Numbered from the stretch's first letter, positions 38,084-47,149 are shown. The stretch is DNA of 49,007 nt from Gammaproteobacteria bacterium (GCA_028820325.1 JAPPJO010000078.1:1-49007); one strand, 5' to 3'. Notes: a model not told the origin generated them from the sequence alone. Numbers and translations are program-made.

Positions 38084-39250
38084 TCACGGGCGTGCCAGAA
38101 TCGCCACGCGCTGAACGTCCAGTTCGTCTCTGGCGACTCCGTGGAGCTTCCCGCCTGCGATCGCGCGAAGGGAGAAGCGCTCGGGAAGAATGACTTGTCG
38201 GCGAAGGGGTCCCTGGAGGTCTACTTCGGTCCAGTGCTGGCGCTCGTCCCCATGGACCGCCCCCTGTGCCCACACCTTGCCGTCGTCCGAAACCAGCAGA
38301 CTGGTGGCCACCGACCAATGACTCGGCCAACCTTCGAAGGTCACCCGCCCTCGAACGCTCGGATTATCCCTCCGAAAGTCGGCCTCGACCCGCTCCCGGT
38401 CCGCCCCGGTCACCGGACGCCCCGCGATGCCCATCGCGACCGAGTCCACCGAGAGCTGCGGGGTATCGGCCTCCATCTCCGGCGGGTCGGGCACCGTGAA
38501 GACCGAAATCGTGCCCGTGATTCCGTCCGCCACCACGATCGCGCTGTCACCCATGGTCGTCCAGGCGCCGGCGGCGCCGAAGCCCGTCCTGAACAGCGAC
38601 ATCGTGCCCGCCGCCTGCCACATTACACTGCTGGCGTGCAGACTCGCGATCGTATCAGACCGGCTGGACCCGGCGAACCCCACGGTCACATGAACATACG
38701 GATCGCCCCCGACGCCACTGGAACTCATTGTGTAGCTTGCAGCCGCGGCATAGACCGTGACGCCGTTTCGCAGGACCGCCAATCCGCCCGAAGGCACGAC
38801 CGGGCCGCTCACGCGCCGAGTCTCCAGATGCTCGCCGTCAAGGGTGAATAGACTCACGCGCACCTGCCGCATATCGGGTATCGTAACCACCGAATCGACG
38901 CGCATCGCGCTGGGCCAGAGCAGCTCGCCCGGGCCGTTTCCCTGCCGCCCGAAGGCGACGACAAGGCGACCTTCGGTGTCGAACCGGAACACTCTCCTCT
39001 GGCCCGCATCAAGCACCCACAGGCCGTCGTCCCGGATCACCATCGCTCCAATACGATTGAAAAACCCGCCCTCGAACTCTGGTGGGATCAGCGTCTCCAC
39101 GGGCCTGTCGGAGAGGTCGACGACCGGAAGCTGGGCCGTCGCTTGCGTCGTGGCGAGCAGGACGGCGACGCAGGTCAAGAGAACGCTGTCTGCATTCCGC
39201 AGCGCCCTGCCCGGTTTCGGCTTCCGCACCCGCTCGATCAGAGTAGTCAT
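38084..39250 (-). CDS. 6-bladed beta-propeller exported protein
   Basis: A 388-aa protein. An N-terminal basic stretch and hydrophobic segment (SVLLTCVAVLLATTQATA) form a signal peptide, probably cut before QLPVVD. The propeller repeats are clear: GAMVIRDDGLWVLDAGQRR, FRFDTEGRLVVAFGRQGNG, GPGELLWPSAM. It belongs to the same family as the propeller domain at 30032-31705 and the pseudogene at 33154-33901. The function of this paralogous group, abundant in Gemmatimonadota, is not established. Full length, no lesions. Confidence 0.82.
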   Translation of the reverse strand: MTTLIERVRKPKPGRALRNADSVLLTCVAVLLATTQATAQLPVVDLSDRPVETLIPPEFEGGFFNRIGAMVIRDDGLWVLDAGQRRVFRFDTEGRLVVAFGRQGNGPGELLWPSAMRVDSVVTIPDMRQVRVSLFTLDGEHLETRRVSGPVVPSGGLAVLRNGVTVYAAAASYTMSSSGVGGDPYVHVTVGFAGSSRSDTIASLHASSVMWQAAGTMSLFRTGFGAAGAWTTMGDSAIVVADGITGTISVFTVPDPPEMEADTPQLSVDSVAMGIAGRPVTGADRERVEADFRRDNPSVRGRVTFEGWPSHWSVATSLLVSDDGKVWAQGAVHGDERQHWTEVDLQGPLRRQVILPERFSLRAIAGGKLHGVARDELDVQRVAILARP

Positions 39251-39480
39251 CTCTTGCTTCCTCTACATCCCCGCCGCTCCGGTGCCGCAATTCTGGCGCA
39301 GGTGCCTTCAGGACTTCCCGGCAGGAATGTCCTAAGACTTGTCGATGTAACGGCTTCGATGGTGGACCGCCACTGCGGGAAAGCGATTGTCCTCCTAACT
39401 TGAGTCTGCGATACCAGGGCCCGAACGCCGCGAGAGCGGCTGCACCCCGGCTGCGTCGGTCGAACCAGGAGGAATCCGAA

Positions 39481-40689
39481 ATGTCGCATCATGTGCCCAT
39501 GAAAAACCATTGGATACCGCAGCTTGTGGCTCTTGAGTTTCTGACTCTGGCCGCCGCCTGTGTCGCGCCCGCGGACGACGCCGCGAGCAACGCAGCGGCC
39601 GGCAGTTCCGATGCCGCCACCACCCAGCCCGTCGAGGCCGACCACTTCGTTCCCTCGACCCCGGACAACGTGACCTGGGGCTGGTTTCCGATCGACAAGG
39701 AACCGGTGCTGCGGGTGCAGTCCGGAGAGACCGTGCGCGTCAACACGCTGACCTCCGCGGGAGCGACCCAGGACGAAAACCCGGCCGACTTCCTCACCGG
39801 CCTCGGCATCCCGCGCGAGGAGGTCCACCAGGACGTGCTGGACTTCTGGGCGTCGCGCGACGGGCGGCCTCGCGATGTGGGCGGCGGCCACCTCATCACC
39901 GGCCCCATCCATGTCGAGGGCGCGGAGCCGGGGGATGTGCTGGCGATCGAGATTCTCTCCGTCGAGACGCGCGCGAACTGGGGCATCAACAGCACGGGCG
40001 CGCGCAGCGGCGTGTTCTCGACGTCGTATCCCGGCTTCCGGGAGGGTGACCCGGCGCTGGACATCCCGCCGGAGAGCGGCCGCCACGTGATTCACACGGG
40101 CATGGCGGACGGCGTTGAGGTCGCGTTCCTCGCCGACGACATCCACGTGCCGCTCGAACCGTTCATGGGCGTCATGGCCGTGGCGCCCGAGGATCCCGTG
40201 ATGGGTCAGCCCGGCGTGACCACGCCCGGCGTCCAGGGGTCGACACCGCCCGGCGCGTTCGGGGGCAATCTGGACGTGAAGCACCTGAAGACCGGCACGA
40301 CCCTGTACTTGCCCGTCTTCCACCCCGGAGGCCTCTTCTACGTGGGCGACCCGCACGGCGCGCAGGGCGACGGGGAGGTGAGCGGCACGGCCATCGAGCA
40401 GTCGCTCACGGGCACCTTCCGCCTCTCGGTGCACAAGGACCGGTCCATCGAGTGGCCGATGGCCGAGAACGACGAGCACTACATCCTGATGGGCATCGAC
40501 ATCGACCTGAATCGCGCCACGCGACACGCCGTCCGGGCCGTCGTCGATTTCCTCGTCGAAGAAAGGGGGCTCACGCCTGCGAAGGCGCTCTCGCTGGCGA
40601 GCATCGCGGTTGACTTCCGCATCAACGAAGTGGTGGACATCACGCAGGTCGTCTCGGGGTTCATCCCCAAGAGCGTTTTTCTGCGGTAG
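39481..40689 (+). CDS. Acetamidase/formamidase-family lipoprotein
   Basis: A 402-aa protein from ATG 39481 behind AGGAGGA. The signal peptide ends in a lipobox-like TLAAAC, so it is probably a lipoprotein. The FmdA/AmdA fold is recognised by GGHLITGPIHVEGAEPGDVL, NWGINSTGARSG, the GAFGGNLDVKHLKTGTTLYL block and GDPHGAQGDGEVSGTAIE, where conserved His/Asp/Glu residues bind metal in this family. The family hydrolyses short amides such as formamide and acetamide to the acid and ammonia; an exported form suggests extracytoplasmic amide use. The exact substrate is unknown. A short SRPBCC gene follows after 20 bp. Confidence 0.88.
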   Translation: MSHHVPMKNHWIPQLVALEFLTLAAACVAPADDAASNAAAGSSDAATTQPVEADHFVPSTPDNVTWGWFPIDKEPVLRVQSGETVRVNTLTSAGATQDENPADFLTGLGIPREEVHQDVLDFWASRDGRPRDVGGGHLITGPIHVEGAEPGDVLAIEILSVETRANWGINSTGARSGVFSTSYPGFREGDPALDIPPESGRHVIHTGMADGVEVAFLADDIHVPLEPFMGVMAVAPEDPVMGQPGVTTPGVQGSTPPGAFGGNLDVKHLKTGTTLYLPVFHPGGLFYVGDPHGAQGDGEVSGTAIEQSLTGTFRLSVHKDRSIEWPMAENDEHYILMGIDIDLNRATRHAVRAVVDFLVEERGLTPAKALSLASIAVDFRINEVVDITQVVSGFIPKSVFLR

Positions 40690-40709
40690 GGGCTGCCGGA
40701 CAACATCTC

Positions 40710-41150
40710 ATGAAGGCCGAAGCAAACGCACTGCGCCAGGTCCGCACCGCGGCCGCGACCCCCGACCAGGTCTTCGAAGCTTGGACAAGCAGCGGGATGA
40801 TGGAGCGCTGGACGCACCCCGACCCGACCGCGGGCGTAGAGGTGGATGTCGATCTGCGCATGGGCGGGCGATATTCGATCCGGCTGGAGGTCGACGAGGG
40901 TCACGTCACGGCCCACGGCACCTACCGGGAGATCGACCCGCCACGTCGACTCGCCTACACCTGGGGCTGGCGGGAACCGCACCCGATGAGAGCGGAGACG
41001 TTGGTGGCGGTGGAATTCGTACCGGCAGGGGGGGGGACCGAGATCCGGCTTTCCCATGAGGGGTTTCCCACGCCGAAGGACAGGGATGGGCACGAAGAGG
41101 GATGGAAGATCTGCCTGGAGCGACTTGTGGACCTGGTGAGCGAGCGATGA
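40710..41150 (+). CDS. SRPBCC/AHSA1-domain protein
   Basis: A 146-aa soluble protein with the START-like fold of the AHSA1 family: RTAAATPDQVFEAWTSSGMM, RWTHPDP, DLRMGGRYSIRLE, GTYREIDPPRRLAYTWGW, TEIRLSHEGFP and a C-terminal helix HEEGWKICLERLVDLV. Such proteins bind hydrophobic ligands in a deep cavity; the ligand is unknown. The stop overlaps the ATG of the next gene (ATGA), so they are coupled. Confidence 0.88.
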   Translation: MKAEANALRQVRTAAATPDQVFEAWTSSGMMERWTHPDPTAGVEVDVDLRMGGRYSIRLEVDEGHVTAHGTYREIDPPRRLAYTWGWREPHPMRAETLVAVEFVPAGGGTEIRLSHEGFPTPKDRDGHEEGWKICLERLVDLVSER

Positions 41151-42187
41151 CCGCGGTGGTTAACCCGCCTGTCAGCCACGTCGAGAGGGCCAGATGCCGC
41201 CGGAGGGTTGGATCGGGTTTCGTGAGGCCCTTCCGGGCATCGCGCGCGGTTGCGCTTCTCCGTGGCCTTGCGCTCGCGGCCGCGCTCCTCTGCGCCGCCT
41301 CCCCGAACGCGGCCACCGCCCAGACCACCCCCAAGGTCCTCCTCATCGGCATCGACGGCGTGCGGCCGGACGTGCTGGCGGAGGTGCCGACCCCCAACAT
41401 GGACGCCCTCGCGGCGGGCGGGTGGTATACGGCGGAAGCGCGCACGACCACACCGTCCGTCAGCGGCCCGTCGTGGTCGTCGATGCTCACCGGGGTGTGG
41501 CCCGAAAAGCACGGGGTCACGAACAACAACTTCACCGGCCGCGACTACGATCGCTGGCCGAGCTTTCTCACGCGCTTGGAGCGGCAGCATCCGGAGTTGA
41601 ACACCTTCGCCGCGCTGGACTGGCTGCCGCTGGTCGATGTGGACGGGCTGTCGCTGGCCGAGCTTGACGGCGGCGGTCCCGTGCTTCCGGCCTCCCTCGA
41701 CACCCGCGTCGTGCTGAACGGCTACGACCTGGGCTGGGCCGAGGCCGACGCCCAGCTCACCGCGCAGGGCGTCGGCCATCTCGCCACCGCCGACCCCGAC
41801 GCCATGTTCGTCTACCTCGGCAATCCCGACGAGACCAGCCACCAACACGGCTCTATCGGCGCGGAGTACCGGGACGCGATCGCGCTGGCCGACCGGCATG
41901 TGGGCATGCTCATCGACGCGGTCCGGGCCCGGCCCGGCTACGAGAACGAGGACTGGCTGGTGCTCGTCAGCACCGACCACGGCAGGCTCGCGGACGGCAG
42001 CCACGGTGGAGATTCACCCGAGGAGATGATCATCTTCATCCTGGCGAACGGCCCTGCCACCGCCACCTGGCCACCGCCCGGACCGGCCTTCATCGTGGAC
42101 TTGGCCGTAACGGCGCTGGACCACCTGGGTATCGAGATCGACCCGGCATGGGAGCTGGATGGAAGACCGCTGGGGAGGCCTCGCTAG
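41147..42187 (+). CDS. Exported alkaline-phosphatase-superfamily phosphodiesterase
   Basis: A 346-aa protein from ATG 41147, overlapping the SRPBCC stop. The signal segment is GLALAAALLCAASPNAATAQ. Metal and catalytic blocks of type I phosphodiesterase/nucleotide pyrophosphatases follow: LLIGIDGVRPD, TTTPSVSGPSWSSMLTG with WPEKHGV, YLGNPDETSHQHG and LVLVSTDHG, plus a late GGDSPEEMIIF where the last His ligand would be. The usual nucleophile is Thr; here a Ser (PSVSGPS) appears to occupy its position. Probably cleaves an extracytoplasmic phosphodiester or phosphomonoester; the substrate is unknown. Confidence 0.85.
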   Translation: MTAVVNPPVSHVERARCRRRVGSGFVRPFRASRAVALLRGLALAAALLCAASPNAATAQTTPKVLLIGIDGVRPDVLAEVPTPNMDALAAGGWYTAEARTTTPSVSGPSWSSMLTGVWPEKHGVTNNNFTGRDYDRWPSFLTRLERQHPELNTFAALDWLPLVDVDGLSLAELDGGGPVLPASLDTRVVLNGYDLGWAEADAQLTAQGVGHLATADPDAMFVYLGNPDETSHQHGSIGAEYRDAIALADRHVGMLIDAVRARPGYENEDWLVLVSTDHGRLADGSHGGDSPEEMIIFILANGPATATWPPPGPAFIVDLAVTALDHLGIEIDPAWELDGRPLGRPR

Positions 42188-42189
42188 CC

Positions 42190-42210
42190 GCCTGGACGTG
42201 CCTTCCAGGC
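42190..42210. terminator. Stem-loop 2 bp after the phosphodiesterase stop
   Basis: GCCTGGA (42190-42196) pairs with TCCAGGC (42204-42210) over a 7-nt loop. Its position right after the operon end suggests a transcript-end hairpin, but there is no following T-tract. Confidence 0.4.
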
Positions 42211-42256
42211 AGGATCCAAAGAACGAACCGAACGTCCGACCTCTGCCGCATCGTTC

Positions 42257-42475
42257 CTATGACGCGGAAGGCACCTCAACCAACCTCACTGCCGTCTGTG
42301 GTTCCGGAATCGGATTCCCGCGTTCTCGCAGCGACTCCAGGTGGTAAGCGACCGCCTCGCTTATCAGCTTCTCGGTTTCCTCCTGGGAGTCCCCGGCGGC
42401 AACACAACCGGGCAGGTCCGGAACGTAGGCGGAGTAGCCGTTGAGGGTGCGCTCAATGACGATTGCGTATGTCAC
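42257..42475 (-). CDS. hicB: HicB-family antitoxin
   Basis: A 72-aa protein starting at GTG 42475 behind AAGGAGAAG. The partial RNase-H-like fold of HicB is clear: YAIVIERTLNGYSAYVPDLP, GCVAAGDSQEETEKLISEAV, AYHLESLRERG. No C-terminal DNA-binding domain, so it is the short form and autoregulation may need another factor. It overlaps the end of hicA by 23 nt in another frame, which couples translation. Confidence 0.9.
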   Translation of the reverse strand: MTYAIVIERTLNGYSAYVPDLPGCVAAGDSQEETEKLISEAVAYHLESLRERGNPIPEPQTAVRLVEVPSAS

Positions 42476-42653
42476 GGTGCTTCTCCTTGTCGAGTCCGGC
42501 CTGTCTGAGAATACTCTTCCAGGTTCCGGGGGCCAAGTCCTTGCTCATTCTACCTGCAATGGTTACGGCTCCCGGCTTGACCGGATGCCAGTAGTGACGG
42601 TGGCTGCCACGCGTTCTCGCCAGGAACCAGCCATCGGCTGTGACCAGGCGCAT
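42453..42653 (-). CDS. hicA: HicA-family mRNA interferase toxin
   Basis: A 66-aa protein from ATG 42653. The dsRBD-like HicA core is present: LVTADGWFLARTRGSHRHY, including the catalytic His of GSHRHY, then HPVKPGAVTIAGR and DLAPGTWKSILRQAGL. HicA cleaves mRNA and is neutralised by HicB, encoded next. The frame is open further upstream, but the family normally has about six residues before this Met and no better start codon is visible, so the N-terminus may be slightly short. Expected to be functional if expressed. Confidence 0.85.
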   Translation of the reverse strand: MRLVTADGWFLARTRGSHRHYWHPVKPGAVTIAGRMSKDLAPGTWKSILRQAGLDKEKHRDIRNRH

Positions 42654-42830
42654 CGATCCATGGTACTTCTTGCGGCTCCAAACGCTTAAGGCATGGGATG
42701 GCGATGCGTTTCGCGCGCACCGTCGCACGCCATGACGACCGGCTGCCCGAGGCCGAAACCTTCGGGTTGGCGAAACGTACGCGAGCCCGTGCACGCGAGC
42801 CCGGCAACCAATATGAGGAGGATAGTCGCA

Positions 42831-44873
42831 GTGACTATACCAGGTACAGTTAGAAAGTCCGTTTCATTGTACGCGGGACATCCGGCATCCCGCAGCCTGC
42901 TCCTCGCCGGATTGCTCGCGGGCGCCCTCGCATCCGCGGCCGCGCCTCTCGCGGCTCAGCAACTTCGCTACAACCTTCGTCCCTCCGTCACCTGGACCGA
43001 GTGGGACGAGTCGCTCGGCCTCGGCAAGGCGCGCTCCCTGGGCGGCTCCGCGGGACTCGGGTTCGGAGAGCATGTGGACCTTACGGCCTTCTACCGGAAG
43101 AGCGACTCCCGCTCGACCCACCTGTCCGGCCTGCCGTTCACGGCCGGCATGCGGACGCCCCCGGCCGATCAGCAACTGGACATGGATTCCTGGGGAGCCG
43201 AGGTGTCCATCGGGCTCGCCAGGGGCTCGCTGGTGCCGGTGATGATGGGCGGAGCGGGCATCCTGCGGTTCCGGCCAGAGGCGGGCAGCGACATCCAGCG
43301 CGTCCAGCTCAGGTACGGAGCGGGACTGCGGACGCGGGTGCTGGATCTGTTCGAAGGCGAAGTGATGGTGGAGCGCAGCAGGTACTATCTGGATCCGCTG
43401 GAGCTGGCCGCACCCGTGTCCGTGGGGGATGCGGCGCTTCGCGAGGATCCGGGTGCGGGCGCCCTGCGCCGGAATCTGGCCCTGCGTGTGGGGCTGATGC
43501 TGCAGCTCGGCGAGCCCGACTACCCCTCATGGTCGGATCGGTATCGGGCCGGTGACCGCCGATTCCGATCCCCATCGTCCAGTGCCGCGGTGCTGTTCGA
43601 GCCATTCGGCGGCGCACAGGCCTTCGATCCAGCCTTCGGCATCGACGATCAGGCCATTGCCGGCTTCCGCGCCGGCTTCGAACTCGGGCCTTCCGTGGGG
43701 CTGCGCGGCTTCTACTGGCGGGGCGTCGATGACCGCCACGCATGGGAGGACGGGATCAGGGGGTACGGCGGGGAAGCGCAGTTCACGCTGGGTGGCCTCG
43801 CGCTGTTCTCGCCCCATCTGCTGGCCGGCGCGGGGAGGATGGAGTTCGGCCCGGAGCTGGCTTCGCATGGGGGAAGCATCCCCGCCGACCGCACGACGCT
43901 GATCGTTGGAGGGGGCCTCGATCTTGGACTGGGCCGGCACCTGCGGCTGACGGCGGCCGCGCGCGACTACATCATGTCGAGGCCTGACCTCGATGCCGCT
44001 GCCGTGGACTTCGAAGACGTCAGGGATCCCCGTGACCTCGTCCATAACTGGCAGATGTCTGCCGGCCTGAAGATCCTTGTGGGAGGCGGCAGCGGTCCCC
44101 GCCGTCCGGACTTCGGCCGGGACGACCTGGCGGAGATGGAGGACCGCCTGGCGGAACGGGTGGACGCGCGCCTGGACGAGATGGAGCGAAGGATGGAGGA
44201 GACCGCCCGCGCCGAAGCGGCCATCCCCGTCGAGGTCGAGCCACCCGATGCGCCTGTGATGCCGGTTGAGCCCGAGGTGGCGCCTCCGTTGACCGGACCC
44301 GAGCCGGCACCCATCGAACCCGAGATCGAGCCCGCGCCCGGATTCGAGTTTGACCCCGAATTCGAGTTTGACCCTGAACCAGTCGAGCCCGAAACCGGCT
44401 TCCGGGAGCAGGTCTTCGGTGACAGCCGCCTCGATCCCGCGCTCGGCTTTCCGGCCCGCGAACTGCGCCCCTACACGGGCGTCCTGGGAGGACCTCACAC
44501 CCAGTGGATCTTCGGCGTTGCCGCGGACTGGGGCCCGAGCGATCACCTGACGGCGTTCAACTTCGTCCCGGAAGCGTCGCTTTCCCTCGGGCAGGGGAAA
44601 CCCAGCTGGCTGGTGGCCGCCAACCTCCAGTACCGGCCGCCCTGGCTCTACCAGCGCGACAGCTGGTGGATCAGTCCCGTCACCTCGTTCGGTCTCGGGG
44701 TGCTGAACCAGGACGGCTCGGAACTCGTGCTGAACGCCTCCTGGGGCGTGAACGTCCAGCTCTCACACGTGCGCGCCGTCTCGGATGAGCCCCTCAACCT
44801 CTACATCGCGCATCAGGGCATCGACCTGTTCAGGAAGGAGCGGCTGATCCTGGGGATGAGCGTGGAGAGATAG
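42831..44873 (+). CDS. Large outer-membrane protein with Pro/Glu-rich linker
   Basis: A 680-aa protein. GTG 42831 is chosen because AGGAGG lies 9 nt upstream; ATG 42813 is the alternative. The signal peptide is SLLLAGLLAGALASAAAPLA, cut near AAQ. Residues about 45-430 are amphipathic beta strands (SAGLGFGEHVDLTAFYRKS, GGLDLGLGRHLRLTAAAR). A charged helix (MEDRLAERVDARLDEMERRM) follows, then a roughly 60-residue Pro/Glu-rich linker with EFDPEFEFDPEPVEP. A C-terminal barrel-like domain follows (WIFGVAADWG, WLVAANLQYRPPWLY, LNASWGVNVQLS). It looks like two barrel parts joined by a periplasmic coiled coil and spacer. No family assigned; the hicAB pair is divergent upstream. Confidence 0.6.
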   Translation: MTIPGTVRKSVSLYAGHPASRSLLLAGLLAGALASAAAPLAAQQLRYNLRPSVTWTEWDESLGLGKARSLGGSAGLGFGEHVDLTAFYRKSDSRSTHLSGLPFTAGMRTPPADQQLDMDSWGAEVSIGLARGSLVPVMMGGAGILRFRPEAGSDIQRVQLRYGAGLRTRVLDLFEGEVMVERSRYYLDPLELAAPVSVGDAALREDPGAGALRRNLALRVGLMLQLGEPDYPSWSDRYRAGDRRFRSPSSSAAVLFEPFGGAQAFDPAFGIDDQAIAGFRAGFELGPSVGLRGFYWRGVDDRHAWEDGIRGYGGEAQFTLGGLALFSPHLLAGAGRMEFGPELASHGGSIPADRTTLIVGGGLDLGLGRHLRLTAAARDYIMSRPDLDAAAVDFEDVRDPRDLVHNWQMSAGLKILVGGGSGPRRPDFGRDDLAEMEDRLAERVDARLDEMERRMEETARAEAAIPVEVEPPDAPVMPVEPEVAPPLTGPEPAPIEPEIEPAPGFEFDPEFEFDPEPVEPETGFREQVFGDSRLDPALGFPARELRPYTGVLGGPHTQWIFGVAADWGPSDHLTAFNFVPEASLSLGQGKPSWLVAANLQYRPPWLYQRDSWWISPVTSFGLGVLNQDGSELVLNASWGVNVQLSHVRAVSDEPLNLYIAHQGIDLFRKERLILGMSVER

Positions 44874-44875
44874 CG

Positions 44876-45379
44876 TCAGCCGCCGTCGAGAGTCTCCATC
44901 TCTCCGTAGACACCCTCGAGGCGAGCGAGAAGTCCGGCGTCGAGGCCCTGGGGATAGCGGGCCAGGAGTCGCAGGCGTTCGTGGGTTTCCGGGTCCAGGC
45001 TGACTTCATCGAGCACCAGGGAACGGGCCTCGGGGGGTCTGGGTGGTCCGAGGCTGAAGAGAAACGTCCAGGCGCTGTAGTCGAAGCCGTCGGCATTTGC
45101 GAATTCGGCGGTCCGGATGCCGGTGAAGGGAATCCGCGCCAGCCTTCCGGCCATGCCGTGCTGCGGAACCCGGTCGACCAGGACGATCAGTGCGTCGTCC
45201 TCCACAGCCAGAACCTCTGCCTGCATGGGGTCGCCTCCCACATCGAGAACCGAAGCGATGCCCGCGGGACGGGTAGCGGGCGCCAACTCGCTGACCTGCG
45301 GCCCATAGTAGGGAATGCAGGCCGACATCAGCAGGCAAACGATACCCGCACGGATGAATCGGTGTTGAAGGTGCGCCAT
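44876..45379 (-). CDS. Small lipoprotein, unknown
   Basis: A 167-aa protein from ATG 45379 behind GGGAGG. The signal peptide ends in a lipobox, CLLMSAC. After it come an SH3-like strand pattern (GDPMQAEVLAVEDDALIVLV, RIPFTGIRTAEF) and a final helical segment (LDPETHERLRLLARYPQG). This resembles small lipoproteins with a 'carbohydrate/SH3-like' core but no family is assigned. It follows the gene at 45397-45855 on the same strand and is probably cotranscribed. Confidence 0.65.
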   Translation of the reverse strand: MAHLQHRFIRAGIVCLLMSACIPYYGPQVSELAPATRPAGIASVLDVGGDPMQAEVLAVEDDALIVLVDRVPQHGMAGRLARIPFTGIRTAEFANADGFDYSAWTFLFSLGPPRPPEARSLVLDEVSLDPETHERLRLLARYPQGLDAGLLARLEGVYGEMETLDGG

Positions 45380-45396
45380 TCTCGCCTCCCGGGAGT

Positions 45397-45855
45397 TCAT
45401 CTTGCAATCAGCAGGGCTACAGCCCCCGCCGCGAGCCCGAACAGCGTGCTCAGTGCATTGTAGGCGATCGTCTTGTCTCCATCGATCACGGTACGGAAGC
45501 GTTCCAGCGCGGCGACACTGTCCCGCGCGATTTCGGAAACGGAGCCGACCGGACTGAGGCGAATATCGTAACGGTCTCCGTTGCCGGTGACCCACGCCTC
45601 CTCGATGGTGACGCCTTCCGGGAACAGGACCGTGGATCCGTCCGCCAGATGGGCCTTCACCGACGACGGGATGACGCGCGGCGAGACATCGAGCGCGACG
45701 GCATCATCCATCGCGATCGCCTCGTGCCTGAGAGCGGTGGCGCTCATGCACGAGGCGCCGGCTCCAATCACCAGCAACGTGCCGAGCACGGCGATGCGTC
45801 GCCTGCGGAGTTGGAGGGTGCGCGCGAAAACCGAAGACCGATCTGGAACTCTCAT
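45397..45855 (-). CDS. Small lipoprotein with C-terminal membrane segment, unknown
   Basis: A 152-aa protein from ATG 45855 behind AAGGAGGCA. The signal ends in GAGASC, a lipobox. The middle has strand-like text (VKAHLADGSTVLFPEGVTIE, EAWVTGNGDRYDIRLSPV) and a helix (SVAALERFRTVIDG). A second hydrophobic stretch is at the C-terminus (ALSTLFGLAAGAVALLIAR). Upstream partner of the lipoprotein at 44876-45379 with an 17-bp gap. Similar pairs with a conserved SH3-like middle occur in Gemmatimonadota; that is inference. Confidence 0.65.
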   Translation of the reverse strand: MRVPDRSSVFARTLQLRRRRIAVLGTLLVIGAGASCMSATALRHEAIAMDDAVALDVSPRVIPSSVKAHLADGSTVLFPEGVTIEEAWVTGNGDRYDIRLSPVGSVSEIARDSVAALERFRTVIDGDKTIAYNALSTLFGLAAGAVALLIAR

Positions 45856-46126
45856 TGACGTTGCCTCCTTCTCCAAGCTATTCACGCGAGGGTCGACCCC
45901 TTGATTGCCGCGACGGTCGTTTTCGCAAGGGTACACTCGCTACTGACTCCGAGCCCGCGGATCGGGTTGTCTCGCGCCCGGTCCTCGTTGTTCCGAGGGT
46001 TAAGCGTTTGGACCCCGGTGAACTACCATGGCGCGGCGACCGGTCGGGCAGGTCACTCAACTGGTGAGGAATCGTCCGGCCGATCGTCAGCCCGTCAGGA
46101 GGCGTTTCGACGGACCGGTCGATCCA

Positions 46127-47149
46127 TCAGGAATCGTCCAGCGAACCCTCGAGCCATTCCGCCCAGGCTTCGGAATCGGCGCCGAAGTCTTCACCGCTCA
46201 CGGCCTTCAGGAGGTCGATCGCGGGTTGGCGCGTGATCTCGTGCTGCGCGCCGACATGCGCGAGCAGGAGGTCGGGTGCTTCGCGGATGAGCTGCTTCCC
46301 GAACGCGGGTTCGATCCCGGTAGCGGCCAGGACTTCGATCACCGTCTTGAAGGCGAACGGATTGGTGCCATCGAGCACCGCCGCAATCGGTTCACGCGCC
46401 GCATCCCACTGGACGGGTCGGCTACGCTCCATCTGAGCCAGGCTCCCGAGCACGGATGTTGCCGCGCCGGACACCTGCCCGATGGGATCGATTGTCGCCG
46501 AAAGCAGGTCGTGCCAGACCGCGTCGTGTTCGCCGAAGTTGACGAGGAGCGTCGCCGCGATTGCGCGCGATGACCACGAGTCGGCGTTGGCGAGTAGCCT
46601 GTGGGCCAGAAGCCGATCCTGCTCGCTGTCTCTGTCCGCGATCAGTTCCCAGACGCGCTCGATGGAGGTCAGGTCAGCGCCGAAGAGCGTGGCAAACTTC
46701 CGCGCGGTTTCCGGGTCATTTCGCAGATCGAACAATTCCCGGGCCATGCCCAGAGTCCCGATGTCTTCATCGGCTACGGACGCCAGGGCTTGCCACGATT
46801 CCGGCAGGTCGATGCTCTCGCTTCCCTCGGGTCGGTACCGGACTCGAGCCCGGTCTTCGATGCCGATAATGACCGTGTATCGTTCGGACCTGGATGTAGT
46901 CGACTGGAGATAGCCGAACACGCCGGCATCGGCGAAGCCGAGTTCGAACCTCATGGTGGCCGCGCAGGCGCTCAAGGGTTGGCCGGGCGCCGTCTCCCGG
47001 ATCGCATCGAGCAACCCCTGCGGAGTCCAACGCTCCAGCCCGATGATTTCGACGGGTCCCTCCGGCCCCTCGAGGACCTGACCGACACCAGGTGACGCCG
47101 TCACGGCAAGAAGAATCGCCACGCGAGGAATGGATCGCAGGATCGCCAC
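46127..47149 (-). CDS. Exported HEAT-repeat-like protein, unknown
   Basis: A 340-aa protein from GTG 47149. Signal peptide SIPRVAILLAVTASPGVG. Residues about 25-130 are a beta-rich domain (GYLQSTTSRSERYTVIIGI). Residues about 140-340 are helical repeats with HEAT-like spacing: AHRLLANADSWSSRAIAATL, TSVLGSLAQMERSRPVQW, TVIEVLAATGIEPAFGKQL, PAIDLLKAVSG. It probably acts as an extracytoplasmic protein-binding scaffold. No family assigned, no lesion seen. Confidence 0.6.
   Translation of the reverse strand: MAILRSIPRVAILLAVTASPGVGQVLEGPEGPVEIIGLERWTPQGLLDAIRETAPGQPLSACAATMRFELGFADAGVFGYLQSTTSRSERYTVIIGIEDRARVRYRPEGSESIDLPESWQALASVADEDIGTLGMARELFDLRNDPETARKFATLFGADLTSIERVWELIADRDSEQDRLLAHRLLANADSWSSRAIAATLLVNFGEHDAVWHDLLSATIDPIGQVSGAATSVLGSLAQMERSRPVQWDAAREPIAAVLDGTNPFAFKTVIEVLAATGIEPAFGKQLIREAPDLLLAHVGAQHEITRQPAIDLLKAVSGEDFGADSEAWAEWLEGSLDDS

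Noticed and set aside
39247..40527. A 426-codon open frame opposite the acetamidase gene
   Set aside because: Antisense shadow; acetamidase motifs, lipobox and Shine-Dalgarno all support the plus strand.
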